Notes under the pieces: model-generated
The model's database searches: none
What the model was told of the DNA's origin: nothing
The model's input: the letters and a program-made list of their open reading frames with translations, nothing else
Program-made: the position numbers and the translations under genes
Shown: positions 1 to 8,532 of the stretch, in pieces
Layout: the number at the start of each line of letters is the position of its first letter
Position numbering within the stretch: position 1 is the first letter of the stretch
Assembly (NCBI RefSeq): GCF_024834055.1
Contig: NZ_JANUXZ010000002.1
Location: 248,001 to 312,000 of the forward strand
Direction: 5' to 3'
DNA length: 64,000 nt
DNA from: Corynebacterium sp. ES2730-CONJ
Lineage (GTDB): Bacteria; Actinomycetota; Actinomycetes; Mycobacteriales; Mycobacteriaceae

Positions 1-436
1 ACTCATTCGCACCACGCATACGTGGCATTTGGGGACCCGTATTCAGGGAGAACTAAAAGAAAATATGACTGCCCTTGAATTGGCCTCTCTATTACACCCC
101 ACGGCAGCAGTCAACGGTTACCCAAAAAACCGAGCTCTTGAGATACTCAAAGAGCGTGAACCGGATCGCGGCTTTTATGCTGGCACGGTGGGGTGGTCGG
201 ACCGCCATGGCAACGGTGAGTGGCGGGTGGCTATCCGGAGCGCGCTCATTGGTGGACGTGATGTCACCGCGTACGCTGGGGGCGGAATTGTAGCCGATTC
301 GGTAGCTGCGGAGGAACTGGCAGAAACCTCCACGAAGTTGGGGCCGATCCGCGCGGTTCTCAATCTTGGTCCAGAAGTGGTGCATCCCGTGCCCCAAGGA
401 CCGCCTCATCAGAGCTCCGAGAAGGACTCGATATGA
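1..436 (+). CDS. entC: Isochorismate synthase, C-terminal part (5' end outside window)
   Basis: The open frame runs from base 2 to the TGA at 434-436 with no start inside the window, so the N-terminal part is missing. The visible ~144 residues carry the hallmarks of the chorismate-binding fold of isochorismate synthases (EntC/DhbC): a conserved HPT-A-V-G-P stretch, RGFYAGTVGW-like and GNGEWRVAIRSA segments, an AGGGIV metal/substrate loop and a C-terminal ELAET-K motif. The family converts chorismate to isochorismate, the first committed step to 2,3-dihydroxybenzoate. The stop overlaps the next start (ATGA at 433-436), so translation is probably coupled to entE. A salicylate- or menaquinone-pathway synthase would look similar; the neighbours favour siderophore synthesis. 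Confidence 0.88.
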   Translation, partial: LIRTTHTWHLGTRIQGELKENMTALELASLLHPTAAVNGYPKNRALEILKEREPDRGFYAGTVGWSDRHGNGEWRVAIRSALIGGRDVTAYAGGGIVADSVAAEELAETSTKLGPIRAVLNLGPEVVHPVPQGPPHQSSEKDSI

Positions 437-2142
437 TGACCTATACCCCCTACCCACCAGAGCGCGCCGCGTATTACCTCAGTAGGGGATATTGGACATC
501 CGATACCTTCGCTGATTTCTTTGCGCACCAAGCGCAAAAATATCCACACCACACTGCACTCGTAGCCCAGGACAGTGGAGGAGACATACACCGCTCCAGC
601 TATCTGGACCTCAACACACATATCGAAGCTACCGCCGCCTTTTTCGCCGAAAGTGGAATAAACAACGGCGATTTCGTGGTCGTGCAGCTTCCTAATATCT
701 ACGAATTTGCCGTCACTATTGGCGCCCTCTTCCACCTCGGGGCACTGCCAGTATTCGCCCTACCGGCACACCGTGGCCACGAATTACGGCATTTTATTAG
801 TCAGAGCAAAGCTACAGCACTGGTGTGCGCCGCCGAATTTCAAGGATTTAATCACGCGGCACTCGCGGATTCTTTGCGCGAAGAATTTCCTACGCTCACC
901 GTTATCATCGCTAGCCCACATGAGGACCACAGCGACAACCTCTACCTTCACTCCGGCGTGTGGCTCAGTGGTGCTACCTACCCGCGCCACGCTGTCGATG
1001 CCTTAGATCTTGCCTTTTTGCAGGTTTCCGGAGGAACCACCGGAACCCCTAAGCTCATCCCTAGGACCCACGCCGACTATCTCTATTCGGTGCGTGAATC
1101 CGCTCTCATATGCAGCCTCGACGAGCACACCCGCTTCCTTGTCATTTTGCCGGTGTCCCATAATTTTACGATGAGCTCCCCCGGGGTCTTAGGGGTTTGG
1201 CTCAAGGGTGGCACTGTCGTCTTTTGCACCGATCCCTCTCCCTCCACGGCCTTTAAGATTATCGCTCATGAGGCTATTACCATGACCTCATTGGTACCTC
1301 CCTTGGCACTCGCATGGCTTGCTGTTCATGCCAACACCAAACCCGATCTCTCTTCGCTGGAGATTCTCCAAGTAGGTGGGGCTAAATTCTCCAGCGCTGC
1401 AGCCAGCCGCATCGGCCCAGAGCTCGGGTGTCAGTTGCAACAGGTCTTCGGGATGGCCGAAGGTTTGGTGAACTATACCAGATATGATGATCCACCTGAG
1501 CTGGTCACCACAACTCAAGGCCGTCCCATCTCCGCTGATGATGAGATCAGGATCATTGATGATTCTGGCCAACCGGTAGCCCCAGGTGAACCCGGTATTT
1601 TGCTAACCCGCGGCCCGTATACCATCAATAGTTATTTCAACGGCGCGGACCCAGATTCCTTTAGCCCAGACGGCTTCTATATCACTGGCGATATTGTCCG
1701 CCAACTCCCCACAGGCCACCTGATCGTTGAGGGTCGTTCCAAAGATCAGATTAACCGCGGAGGCGAGAAAATCTCCGCCGAGGACATCGAAAACCACCTC
1801 ATCACCCACCCCCTGATCCGCGACGCCGCCCTCGTGGGCGTAGCAGATGACATGCACGGGGAGAAAACCTGTGCCTTTATCGTGCGCGAAGTACTCACCA
1901 CTGACACCGAGCTCAGCACTAGTGGTCCTAGTAGGCCTAGTAGGCCTAGTGGTCTCAGTGCTGCAGAACTACGGCAGTATCTACGCAACCGTGGTGTAGC
2001 AAGCTATAAAATTCCCGATTTCTTCGAATTCGCCCAGGAATTTCCACACACCGGGGTGGGCAAAACCAGCCGCAAAGAATTACGCGCTTTAGTACTCAAA
2101 TATATCCAAAGCACTTCGGAGTCCACACCATCATCAGAGTAA
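433..2142 (+). CDS. entE: 2,3-dihydroxybenzoate-AMP ligase (EntE/DhbE family)
   Basis: This 569-residue aryl-acid adenylating enzyme activates 2,3-dihydroxybenzoate with ATP and loads it onto an aryl carrier protein. Visible motifs are the A3 loop SGGTTGTPK (about residue 200), an HNF-M-SSPG segment whose Asn corresponds to the DHB-contacting Asn of DhbE, the hinge region GRSKDQINRGGEKIS, and the C-terminal GVGKTSRKEL with the catalytic Lys (about residue 543). Two ATG codons lie at 433 and 436; a purine-rich RBS (gagaagga) precedes both. The C-terminal subdomain carries an odd Pro/Ser/Arg micro-repeat (bases about 1919-1958). A salicylate ligase is the main alternative, but the Asn in HNF favours DHB. 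Confidence 0.9.
   Translation: MMTYTPYPPERAAYYLSRGYWTSDTFADFFAHQAQKYPHHTALVAQDSGGDIHRSSYLDLNTHIEATAAFFAESGINNGDFVVVQLPNIYEFAVTIGALFHLGALPVFALPAHRGHELRHFISQSKATALVCAAEFQGFNHAALADSLREEFPTLTVIIASPHEDHSDNLYLHSGVWLSGATYPRHAVDALDLAFLQVSGGTTGTPKLIPRTHADYLYSVRESALICSLDEHTRFLVILPVSHNFTMSSPGVLGVWLKGGTVVFCTDPSPSTAFKIIAHEAITMTSLVPPLALAWLAVHANTKPDLSSLEILQVGGAKFSSAAASRIGPELGCQLQQVFGMAEGLVNYTRYDDPPELVTTTQGRPISADDEIRIIDDSGQPVAPGEPGILLTRGPYTINSYFNGADPDSFSPDGFYITGDIVRQLPTGHLIVEGRSKDQINRGGEKISAEDIENHLITHPLIRDAALVGVADDMHGEKTCAFIVREVLTTDTELSTSGPSRPSRPSGLSAAELRQYLRNRGVASYKIPDFFEFAQEFPHTGVGKTSRKELRALVLKYIQSTSESTPSSE
1919..1958 (+). repeat. Short in-frame tandem repeat within entE
   Basis: Near-identical units of about 9 bases, core cctagtagg, follow each other here and encode a Gly-Pro-Ser-Arg-Pro-Ser-Arg-Pro-Ser-Gly stretch. 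The repeat keeps the frame because its unit is a multiple of three. It lies in the small C-terminal subdomain, between the conserved VADDMHGEK region and the helix beginning AAELRQYL, where family members normally have a short surface loop. Slipped-strand variation in length would be in frame. Confidence 0.7.
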
Positions 2143-2153
2143 GGAGCACACCA

Positions 2154-2375
2154 ATGAAACTGACCGAGACACAATTAAAAGATGAACTCGCCACAGTTTT
2201 AGGCATTTCCCCTGAGATCATCACTGCCGACGCTTTAATGGTTGATCTCGGTCTTGATTCCATGGGGCTCATTATGTTGGTAGAGAAATGGCGAGCCGAT
2301 GGCTACGAGGTGGAATTCAACGACCTGATTGCTGCCCCCACCTTTGGTCAGTGGCTCGACATTCTCAGCACCTAA
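2154..2375 (+). CDS. Stand-alone aryl carrier protein
   Basis: This 73-residue acyl-carrier-like protein has the phosphopantetheine attachment motif LGLDSMGL, with the modified Ser near residue 38. It should receive 2,3-dihydroxybenzoyl-AMP from the upstream ligase and present the aryl group to the condensation domain of the downstream EntF-like synthetase. In E. coli this domain is fused to isochorismatase in EntB; here it is free-standing, so isochorismatase must come from elsewhere. A good RBS (aaggagcac) lies 5 bases before the ATG, 11 bases after the ligase stop. The following gap holds a small hairpin (gctgcc/ggcagc, 2400-2418). Confidence 0.88.
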   Translation: MKLTETQLKDELATVLGISPEIITADALMVDLGLDSMGLIMLVEKWRADGYEVEFNDLIAAPTFGQWLDILST

Positions 2376-2438
2376 AACCACAGGACATATAACCATCGTG
2401 CTGCCACTACTAGGCAGCCAAAAAGCTGGGAGTTATCA

Positions 2439-3677
2439 GTGTTTTATCGCGATGCAGAGATCATCGATGCCTGTGCGACAATGAACAACCCTGCGCACTT
2501 TTTATCCCAGCTTCTCACCCAGGGAACCCCACTACATCACCCCACCGGGATCGAGATGACTTTCCTTGTGGATCTCTGCGAGCTTGACCCCGCCTACGGG
2601 GTCTCTCCACCAGATGACGTTCATGTATGGATTAATCGCCTGACCGATAAGACACGCCACGCTCACGGGTTGATGCGCCAGGTCCCAGGAACATCCGTGT
2701 GGGTCCGCACCTTGACAATTCCCCCAACTGTGCGCGCTTCCTATTGCTTCCGCATCAATGCTGGCCACTATCGCCCTCCAGGGCACAATAATTATCCTCA
2801 CTTCTTCGACCCCCACGCCCGATTCGGTCATCTCATTTCTGAAGGGAGAAAAGGGCTCTCGCTCATCCGCGGGCGGTCGGCTCCCCCACACCCTATATGG
2901 GATGCACTCACGCACCCACACCCGGCGCGCTTCGATTGCTCACCCGAGGGTATCTACTCCTATTTTCCGGCAATCCCTTGTGCTGATTTGCCCCTGCTGA
3001 TTCTGCTCGACGCCGATATATGGTTTCAGCGTCTCCACCTTGAGGTGGCGCTCGATCAGGCCATCGCGCACGGCATGATTCCTCCGGTTGCTGTTATCGG
3101 CCTTGGTTTTTCCTCGCCCGATAAGCGTCGCCAGATGCTCACTGTAAATCCCGAGACTTCGCATTATATTGCTTCCCAATTACCTCTTATGGCCCAGCAA
3201 TTGGCTAAGACCCGCGGCCATCGCCTCAGCAGCGCCAAGCCTCTCATTGCAGGTCAGAGCCTTGGGGCTTTTCAGGCGCTGTATATAGCTCTTAATTGTG
3301 CTGATCTTTTCGGGGCGGTTATTGCGCAGTCACCGTCGCTGTGGTGGCACCCAGGGCCGGAAGCCAGCCCGCGCGATCTAAATAACCAGGTGCTTCCATG
3401 GCTGGTCACCGAACTCTATGAGCTGAGCATTCCACAGCGCCTACCCCACTTCTATATCTCCACAGGACTGCGGGAGGATCAACTCCTACCGCATGTTATG
3501 TCATTAATAACAGCCCTCGATGACCTAGATTGGCCCCATTCATTTTCTCTTATCGACGGCGGCCATGACCTCGCGTGGTGGCGGGAGACGCTTTTCGACG
3601 ATCTAAGCGCCGCCCTCAGCGAGTACCCACGCGCCCACCTCGATCCTCGCGCTTTTTCGACTACCTATCCCCGATAA
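2439..3677 (+). CDS. fes: Enterochelin (ferric enterobactin) esterase, Fes-type
   Basis: This 412-residue protein has two parts. The N-terminal ~140 residues resemble the Fes N-terminal domain (VWINRLTD, MRQVPGTSVW, ASYCFRIN). The C-terminal part is an alpha/beta hydrolase of the esterase D group with nucleophile elbow GQSLG, an SPSLWW segment and a C-terminal GGHDLAWWR bearing the catalytic His. Fes enzymes cut the trilactone backbone of ferric catecholate siderophores in the cytoplasm to release iron. No export signal is visible. The GTG start is chosen because gggag lies about 7 bases upstream. It sits inside the biosynthetic operon, between the carrier protein and the synthetase. Confidence 0.85.
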   Translation: MFYRDAEIIDACATMNNPAHFLSQLLTQGTPLHHPTGIEMTFLVDLCELDPAYGVSPPDDVHVWINRLTDKTRHAHGLMRQVPGTSVWVRTLTIPPTVRASYCFRINAGHYRPPGHNNYPHFFDPHARFGHLISEGRKGLSLIRGRSAPPHPIWDALTHPHPARFDCSPEGIYSYFPAIPCADLPLLILLDADIWFQRLHLEVALDQAIAHGMIPPVAVIGLGFSSPDKRRQMLTVNPETSHYIASQLPLMAQQLAKTRGHRLSSAKPLIAGQSLGAFQALYIALNCADLFGAVIAQSPSLWWHPGPEASPRDLNNQVLPWLVTELYELSIPQRLPHFYISTGLREDQLLPHVMSLITALDDLDWPHSFSLIDGGHDLAWWRETLFDDLSAALSEYPRAHLDPRAFSTTYPR

Positions 3678-3686
3678 GGACTCATC

Positions 3687-6600
3687 ATGCATTCCCCCAC
3701 TACCTACATCGCTCTGAGTCCCACGCAGCAATCTATGTGGTTCGCCCATATGCTTGACCCCACCAGCGCGCAGTACCAAACCGCGGAGCTCATTATTTTC
3801 GACGGCGAGGTAGATATCGATCTCCTCCGCACGGCCATCACGCAGTGTATTCAATCGGTGGAGGTTATCAATGCTCATTACGATAGTCCGCACCGCGCCG
3901 TGCTCCAGCCGAATCCGTGCCAGGTGACCGTGGTAGAGGCGCCCGTTGATTACCCTAGAAAGTTCGCCCGCACCATCATGCTTACCCGGCTTAATGGCGA
4001 TCTCGTGGGAGAAACACTCTCTGCTCACTGGCTGTTTAGGGATCAAGATCATAGGGTGTACTGGCTGGCTCGCTTTCACCATATCTGCTGTGATGGTTTC
4101 TTTGTCAATGCTCTTATCCGCTGGATAGCGGATACCTACACCGCCTTCGTCAATCACGCGCACTTACCGTCGTCACCCTTTATTCCTCCTGACTATGTGG
4201 CAGCAGAATTCACCCTTGAACCGCCCACTCCGAGTGCGGCGACACGCGATTATTGGAGTGCGACTCCGCTGGTCACCCCACCCCCTTTGCTGGAACCGGC
4301 GGGAGATGAACTCATGGTCAGCGCTAGGGCCACTGTAGCTGCTTCGGCGCGCCGATCATTTATGGCTTTAGCGCGCGAGTATCACGCCCAGGAGCTGGAG
4401 TTATTATTGGCGAGCTTGGCTCATTATTGCGGTGTGCTCTCAGGCGTCACCGAGCGCATTAGTATCGGGGTCCCCATGATGAACCGCCCCCTAGGACAGG
4501 CGCTGGTAAGCCAGGGCCCCTTAGTCAATGTTCTAGGCCTCGACGTTGATCTTCATATCCCGCAGCCTGGAATCGATATCAACGAGGTATCTAAGGCGCT
4601 GAGTCTCCTCCGCGCCCATAGTGATATCAGCGCGGCCCAATTGCGAGCGCTTAAAGGGATCTCGGATCCCTATGAGCGTTTTATTGGGCCGCATCTAAAT
4701 TTCCGGCCCTTTAGCCCGAGGTTTCAATTTGCAACGATCCAAGCACTCCTGGAGACCATTGCCGTGGGGCCGATTAATGATTGCGAATTCATCATTCAGT
4801 CCACACCATTAGCGGAATTAGAAATAATCGTCTTGGGTCGCGGCTCCAATAACGCGCACCTTGTTCGCGACCACGCCCAGCGCTTCGCTGAGTTTATCAG
4901 CACACTAGATATCTCGGGTGGCCCCCTCTTTGCGGGAAAATCTGTAGCTACGGCGCATGAACGTATTTCCATTGCTCATTACCAAGGGAAGCAACGAGCC
5001 ATCGAGTACCAGACCCTCGGAGAGATGATCACCGCTGCCCGCAAGCGATATGGTCAGCTGGATAAACTTCTTGGTACCTTTGACCTCGGTGGGGAAGATC
5101 TGCGTTGGCTTAGTGCTCCCGAGGTATGGGCGAGAGTTGATAGGCGATGCGCGGCTCTGCGCAGCTACGGTCTCCAGCCCGGGCATATCGTCGTCCTGCA
5201 TATAGAACGCGGAATGGAATTCCTTCTTACTGTCGCGGCTCTTGCTCTCATGGGAGTGACGTGGTGCCCAGTAGACCCCACCCTGCCGCTAGCGCGACGC
5301 ACCTATATGATCGACGCCAGCGGAGCGGACGTGGTAATGTCTGCCACTTCGCTCGATCACCCGATCCCTACTATAAGGGTCACCGATTCCACCTGCTCAG
5401 CTCCTACGTCCCCTATCCGATCCCCCCATGCGCATCCACAGTGCGCCTATATCCTTTTTACTTCCGGATCCACTGGCGCCCCGAAGGCGGTAGCAAATTC
5501 TCAGGCAGGTATTGTCAATCGACTCAGCTGGATGTGCGAGTATTACCAGATAACACCTGAGGATATTGTGCTGCATAAAACACCCAGTTCTTTCGATGTG
5601 TCAGTATGGGAGTATCTCTTAGCTTTTACTCACGGGATCCCAACTGCGATTGCGACGCCACTAGCTCATAAGAATCCAGCCGTCATTGCCTCCCATCTCA
5701 CTCTGGCGCACGCCACGATTTGTCATTTTGTGCCTGCCGCCCTCACATCCTTTTTAAGTTTCACTCAACACCCCTCGAAAAGAGACCAGTGGGACGCAGC
5801 TCGCTTTAATCTGCGCGCCCTTATCTGCTCAGGTGAGGCATTGGAGGCAAGCCTGGCATCTCGCGCTCAGGATTTCTTTGATGCTGATATTCATAACCTT
5901 TATGGACCCGCCGAGGCGGCGATTGATGTCACCGCCCATACCTTTACACCGACCGATCATCTGGTCCCCATTGGGGCACCGGTGTGGAATACCGATATCC
6001 ATATTGTTGACCCCTATTTCGCGCCCCTGCCACCAGGCTTTAGCGGCACTGTACTGATTGGTGGCATACAGGTGGGATTGGGATATATAGGGCGCGAAGA
6101 TCTCACCGCGCAGCACTTTATTACCCTCCCCCACCTGGGCCCCACCACGCTCTATAACACCGGTGACACGGCTTATTGGTTGAATGGGGAGCTGATCTAT
6201 ACGGGGCGAGCAGATAGCCAGGTGAAAATTCGCGGCCAGCGTGTGGAGCTCGCGGAGATCGAGAATACCCTATCGAAGCTCCCCGAGGTGCTCGCCGTGG
6301 CGGTCGTTATTGACCACAGCCATGGGGACCCCAAAATTGTGGCTTATTATATTCCCGCTGATCGAGAAGTTCCCGAATTACTCGATCGCCATGCACGCTC
6401 CTTCCTCGCGGAATATATGGTGCCCTCGTTCTATATAGCGCTTGACGCTTTCCCCATGACTCCCAATGGCAAACTAGATACCCAGGCCCTACCAGCCCCC
6501 GTCCCAGAGCACACAGGTGGCGCAATAATTTCACTCGATCCCACGGAACAGGCAGTCCACAAGGCTTTTGAAGAGGTTCTGGGGCAGCGTGTCAACGATG

Positions 6601-7547
6601 CTGATCAGAGTTTCTTTTCCCTAGGCGGTCATTCGCTTAGTGCGGTGGACTTGGCGCTGAAATTTCCGCAACTTAGTGTGGCAGATATATTTGCCCACCC
6701 CACGATTTCCGGCCTGGCTAAATGTCTGAACTATTCAACAGATGCTGGAGGTTTCGATCCGGTTATTACTCTGCGTCCGCATCACGGTGGGGCAGCTATT
6801 TTCTGCTTCGCTCCAGCAGGTGGACTCACCTGGTCCTATTCCCCCTTGGCGCACCTCCTGGAAGAGTACGATCGGCACTCAGGTAGCGGCATTTTTGGTA
6901 TGCAATCTCTGGGTATTCTCGATACTGCGCACCGAGCAACCAGCATTCAGGCACAAGCGCGAGCTTCACTAGATAAAATTCGAGAGCTGTGGCAGATCCA
7001 TCATTTTAGCTCTGTCGTGCTTGTCGGCTGGTCGGTGGGTGGCGTTGTGGCTCATGAAGTGGCCTGCCAACTTCAGCACAGCTGGGACGGTGTCGCTATC
7101 AGCGGACTCTATCTCCTTGATGCCTACCCTCCTCAGGTATGGCAATCTGTGCCGATCCCCTCTGAGGAGGAGTTATGGGCAGGAGTTCTCGCCATGGCAG
7201 GGCTCAAGCGCGCCGATGATACTCCCCTGAGCGCAGCTGAGATCATCGCGGCCATGAGGGATTCCCATGGAGTTTTTTCCCAGTTGCGTGACCACGAAAT
7301 TGATGGCATTAGGACAATGGTGGCGCACAATGCATCGTTGATGCGTGAGCACACTGCAGGCTTTTACTCTGGGCAAGCGGTGCACTATACCGCGGGGCTA
7401 GATCGAGCAACCCGGTTACCGGAGATTACGGTGAGCGCTTGGGATCATCTGATTGAGCACCTGGAGTGCGTTGAGTATCCCGTCAATCATCCAGGGATGG
7501 TGGGAGTAGAGGTTCTAAATGACCTGGCTCAGCGGATTTCGCATTAA
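3687..7547 (+). CDS. entF: EntF-like nonribosomal peptide synthetase (C-A-PCP-TE), predicted serine module
   Basis: This is a single-module, 1286-residue synthetase. Domains in order: condensation (HHICCDG at residues 131-137), adenylation (FTSGSTG near 591, SFDVSVWE near 635, NLYGPAEAAIDV, GRADSQVKIRGQR), peptidyl carrier (GGHS, Ser983) and thioesterase (GWSVGG, Ser1116; probable Asp1145 and His1268). Residues at the substrate-pocket positions read D-V-W-H, then S, then D, matching the DVWHFSLVDK serine code of E. coli EntF. Length also matches EntF (~1290), whereas DhbF has two modules. The predicted job is to join DHB to Ser and cyclise three units. An RBS (aagga) precedes the ATG, 9 bases after fes. 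Confidence 0.9.
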   Translation: MHSPTTYIALSPTQQSMWFAHMLDPTSAQYQTAELIIFDGEVDIDLLRTAITQCIQSVEVINAHYDSPHRAVLQPNPCQVTVVEAPVDYPRKFARTIMLTRLNGDLVGETLSAHWLFRDQDHRVYWLARFHHICCDGFFVNALIRWIADTYTAFVNHAHLPSSPFIPPDYVAAEFTLEPPTPSAATRDYWSATPLVTPPPLLEPAGDELMVSARATVAASARRSFMALAREYHAQELELLLASLAHYCGVLSGVTERISIGVPMMNRPLGQALVSQGPLVNVLGLDVDLHIPQPGIDINEVSKALSLLRAHSDISAAQLRALKGISDPYERFIGPHLNFRPFSPRFQFATIQALLETIAVGPINDCEFIIQSTPLAELEIIVLGRGSNNAHLVRDHAQRFAEFISTLDISGGPLFAGKSVATAHERISIAHYQGKQRAIEYQTLGEMITAARKRYGQLDKLLGTFDLGGEDLRWLSAPEVWARVDRRCAALRSYGLQPGHIVVLHIERGMEFLLTVAALALMGVTWCPVDPTLPLARRTYMIDASGADVVMSATSLDHPIPTIRVTDSTCSAPTSPIRSPHAHPQCAYILFTSGSTGAPKAVANSQAGIVNRLSWMCEYYQITPEDIVLHKTPSSFDVSVWEYLLAFTHGIPTAIATPLAHKNPAVIASHLTLAHATICHFVPAALTSFLSFTQHPSKRDQWDAARFNLRALICSGEALEASLASRAQDFFDADIHNLYGPAEAAIDVTAHTFTPTDHLVPIGAPVWNTDIHIVDPYFAPLPPGFSGTVLIGGIQVGLGYIGREDLTAQHFITLPHLGPTTLYNTGDTAYWLNGELIYTGRADSQVKIRGQRVELAEIENTLSKLPEVLAVAVVIDHSHGDPKIVAYYIPADREVPELLDRHARSFLAEYMVPSFYIALDAFPMTPNGKLDTQALPAPVPEHTGGAIISLDPTEQAVHKAFEEVLGQRVNDADQSFFSLGGHSLSAVDLALKFPQLSVADIFAHPTISGLAKCLNYSTDAGGFDPVITLRPHHGGAAIFCFAPAGGLTWSYSPLAHLLEEYDRHSGSGIFGMQSLGILDTAHRATSIQAQARASLDKIRELWQIHHFSSVVLVGWSVGGVVAHEVACQLQHSWDGVAISGLYLLDAYPPQVWQSVPIPSEEELWAGVLAMAGLKRADDTPLSAAEIIAAMRDSHGVFSQLRDHEIDGIRTMVAHNASLMREHTAGFYSGQAVHYTAGLDRATRLPEITVSAWDHLIEHLECVEYPVNHPGMVGVEVLNDLAQRISH

Positions 7548-7549
7548 AA

Positions 7550-7586
7550 AAAGACCCTGTGAAGATATTTTTTTCACAGGGTCTTT
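7550..7586 (-). terminator. Rho-independent terminator of the S10 operon
   Basis: A 14-bp perfect stem (aaagaccctgtgaa paired with ttcacagggtcttt) with a 9-base loop sits between the entF stop and the rpsQ stop. Read on the minus strand it is followed by a run of seven T. In the plus direction the tail is not T-rich, so it may stop the siderophore transcript less efficiently. Confidence 0.9.
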
Positions 7587-7599
7587 CAACCACACAGAT

Positions 7600-7878
7600 T
7601 TAGCGTGCCTTCTCGACGATTTCTACGAGACGGAAGTGCTTATCTTTTGAAAGTGGACGGGTCTCTTCGATGCGAACCAGATCGCCAATGCCGGCAATCT
7701 CATTCTCGTCGTGAGCCTTTACTTTCGAGTTGGTACGGATGGTCTTGCCGTAAAGAGCGTGCTGGTGACGGTCTTCGAGCTCAACCACGATAGTCTTCTG
7801 CATCTTGTCAGAGACGACATAACCGGTGCGTACTTTGCGTGCGCCCTTTTCCTTCTTGTTCACTTTTGCCTCACTCAT
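7600..7878 (-). CDS. rpsQ: 30S ribosomal protein S17
   Basis: A 92-residue S17 with the typical [25 protein letters not shown] and IEETRPLSK segments; it binds the 5' domain of 16S rRNA. The short Lys-rich N-terminal extension (about 14 residues) is common in actinobacteria. It is the last gene of the operon, 2 bases after rpmC, and a strong terminator follows. rplN, which often follows rpsQ in bacteria, is not next; the siderophore operon ends there instead. Confidence 0.97.
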   Translation of the reverse strand: MSEAKVNKKEKGARKVRTGYVVSDKMQKTIVVELEDRHQHALYGKTIRTNSKVKAHDENEIAGIGDLVRIEETRPLSKDKHFRLVEIVEKAR

Positions 7879-7880
7879 AA

Positions 7881-8111
7881 TTAAGCCTCAGCTCCTGGAA
7901 CTACAGACAGGCCAAGTTCGCGCTCGCGAATGACAGTGTAGATACGAGCAATATCGGTCTTCACTGCACGCAGGCGGCGGTTATTGGTCAACTGACCGGT
8001 TGCGGCCTGGAAGCGCAGGTTGAACAGCTCTTCCTTAGCCTCAGAGAGGCGGGTTGCTAGCTCCTCGGCGTTCAGCTCGCGAAGCTCGTGTGCGGGGGTA
8101 CCGTTAGCCAT
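7881..8111 (-). CDS. rpmC: 50S ribosomal protein L29
   Basis: A 76-residue L29 with the helical [24 protein letters not shown] and [12 protein letters not shown] signature, ending in a short acidic/small-residue tail usual in this genus. It lies near the polypeptide exit tunnel and binds 23S rRNA. Its ATG overlaps the rplP stop by one base (TAATG type), so translation is coupled. Confidence 0.97.
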   Translation of the reverse strand: MANGTPAHELRELNAEELATRLSEAKEELFNLRFQAATGQLTNNRRLRAVKTDIARIYTVIRERELGLSVVPGAEA

Positions 8112-8527
8112 TAGAACTGGTCCTCCTTCTTAACAATACGAACCTTGCAAGGAAGCTTCTGGCCTGCACGACGCAGCGCCTCAAGAGCGGTTTCCTCATT
8201 TGGGTAGCTCATCTCGAAGAGAATGCGACCCGGCTTGACGTTTGCAATCCACTTTTCCACAGGGCCCTTACCGGAACCCATACGAACACCGAGTGGCTTC
8301 TGGGTCAGTGGACGGTCTGGGAAGATATTGATCCAAACCTTGCCACCACGTTTGACGTGGCGGTTAATTGCAATACGTGCAGACTCGATCTGACGGTTGG
8401 TGATATAGGCGGGCTCGAGAGCCTGGATTGCGTAATCACCGAAAACAATGCGGTTACCGCCCTTAGAAACGCCACTACGGTGTGGACGGTGCTGGCGGCG
8501 GTATTTCACGCGCTTTGGAATAAGCAT
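8111..8527 (-). CDS. rplP: 50S ribosomal protein L16
   Basis: A full-length 138-residue L16 ([19 protein letters not shown] start, [25 protein letters not shown]). It contributes to the A-site region of the 50S subunit. The gene is 5 bases downstream of rpsC and overlaps rpmC by one base. Nothing unusual is seen. Confidence 0.97.
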   Translation of the reverse strand: MLIPKRVKYRRQHRPHRSGVSKGGNRIVFGDYAIQALEPAYITNRQIESARIAINRHVKRGGKVWINIFPDRPLTQKPLGVRMGSGKGPVEKWIANVKPGRILFEMSYPNEETALEALRRAGQKLPCKVRIVKKEDQF

Positions 8528-8532
8528 AGGTC

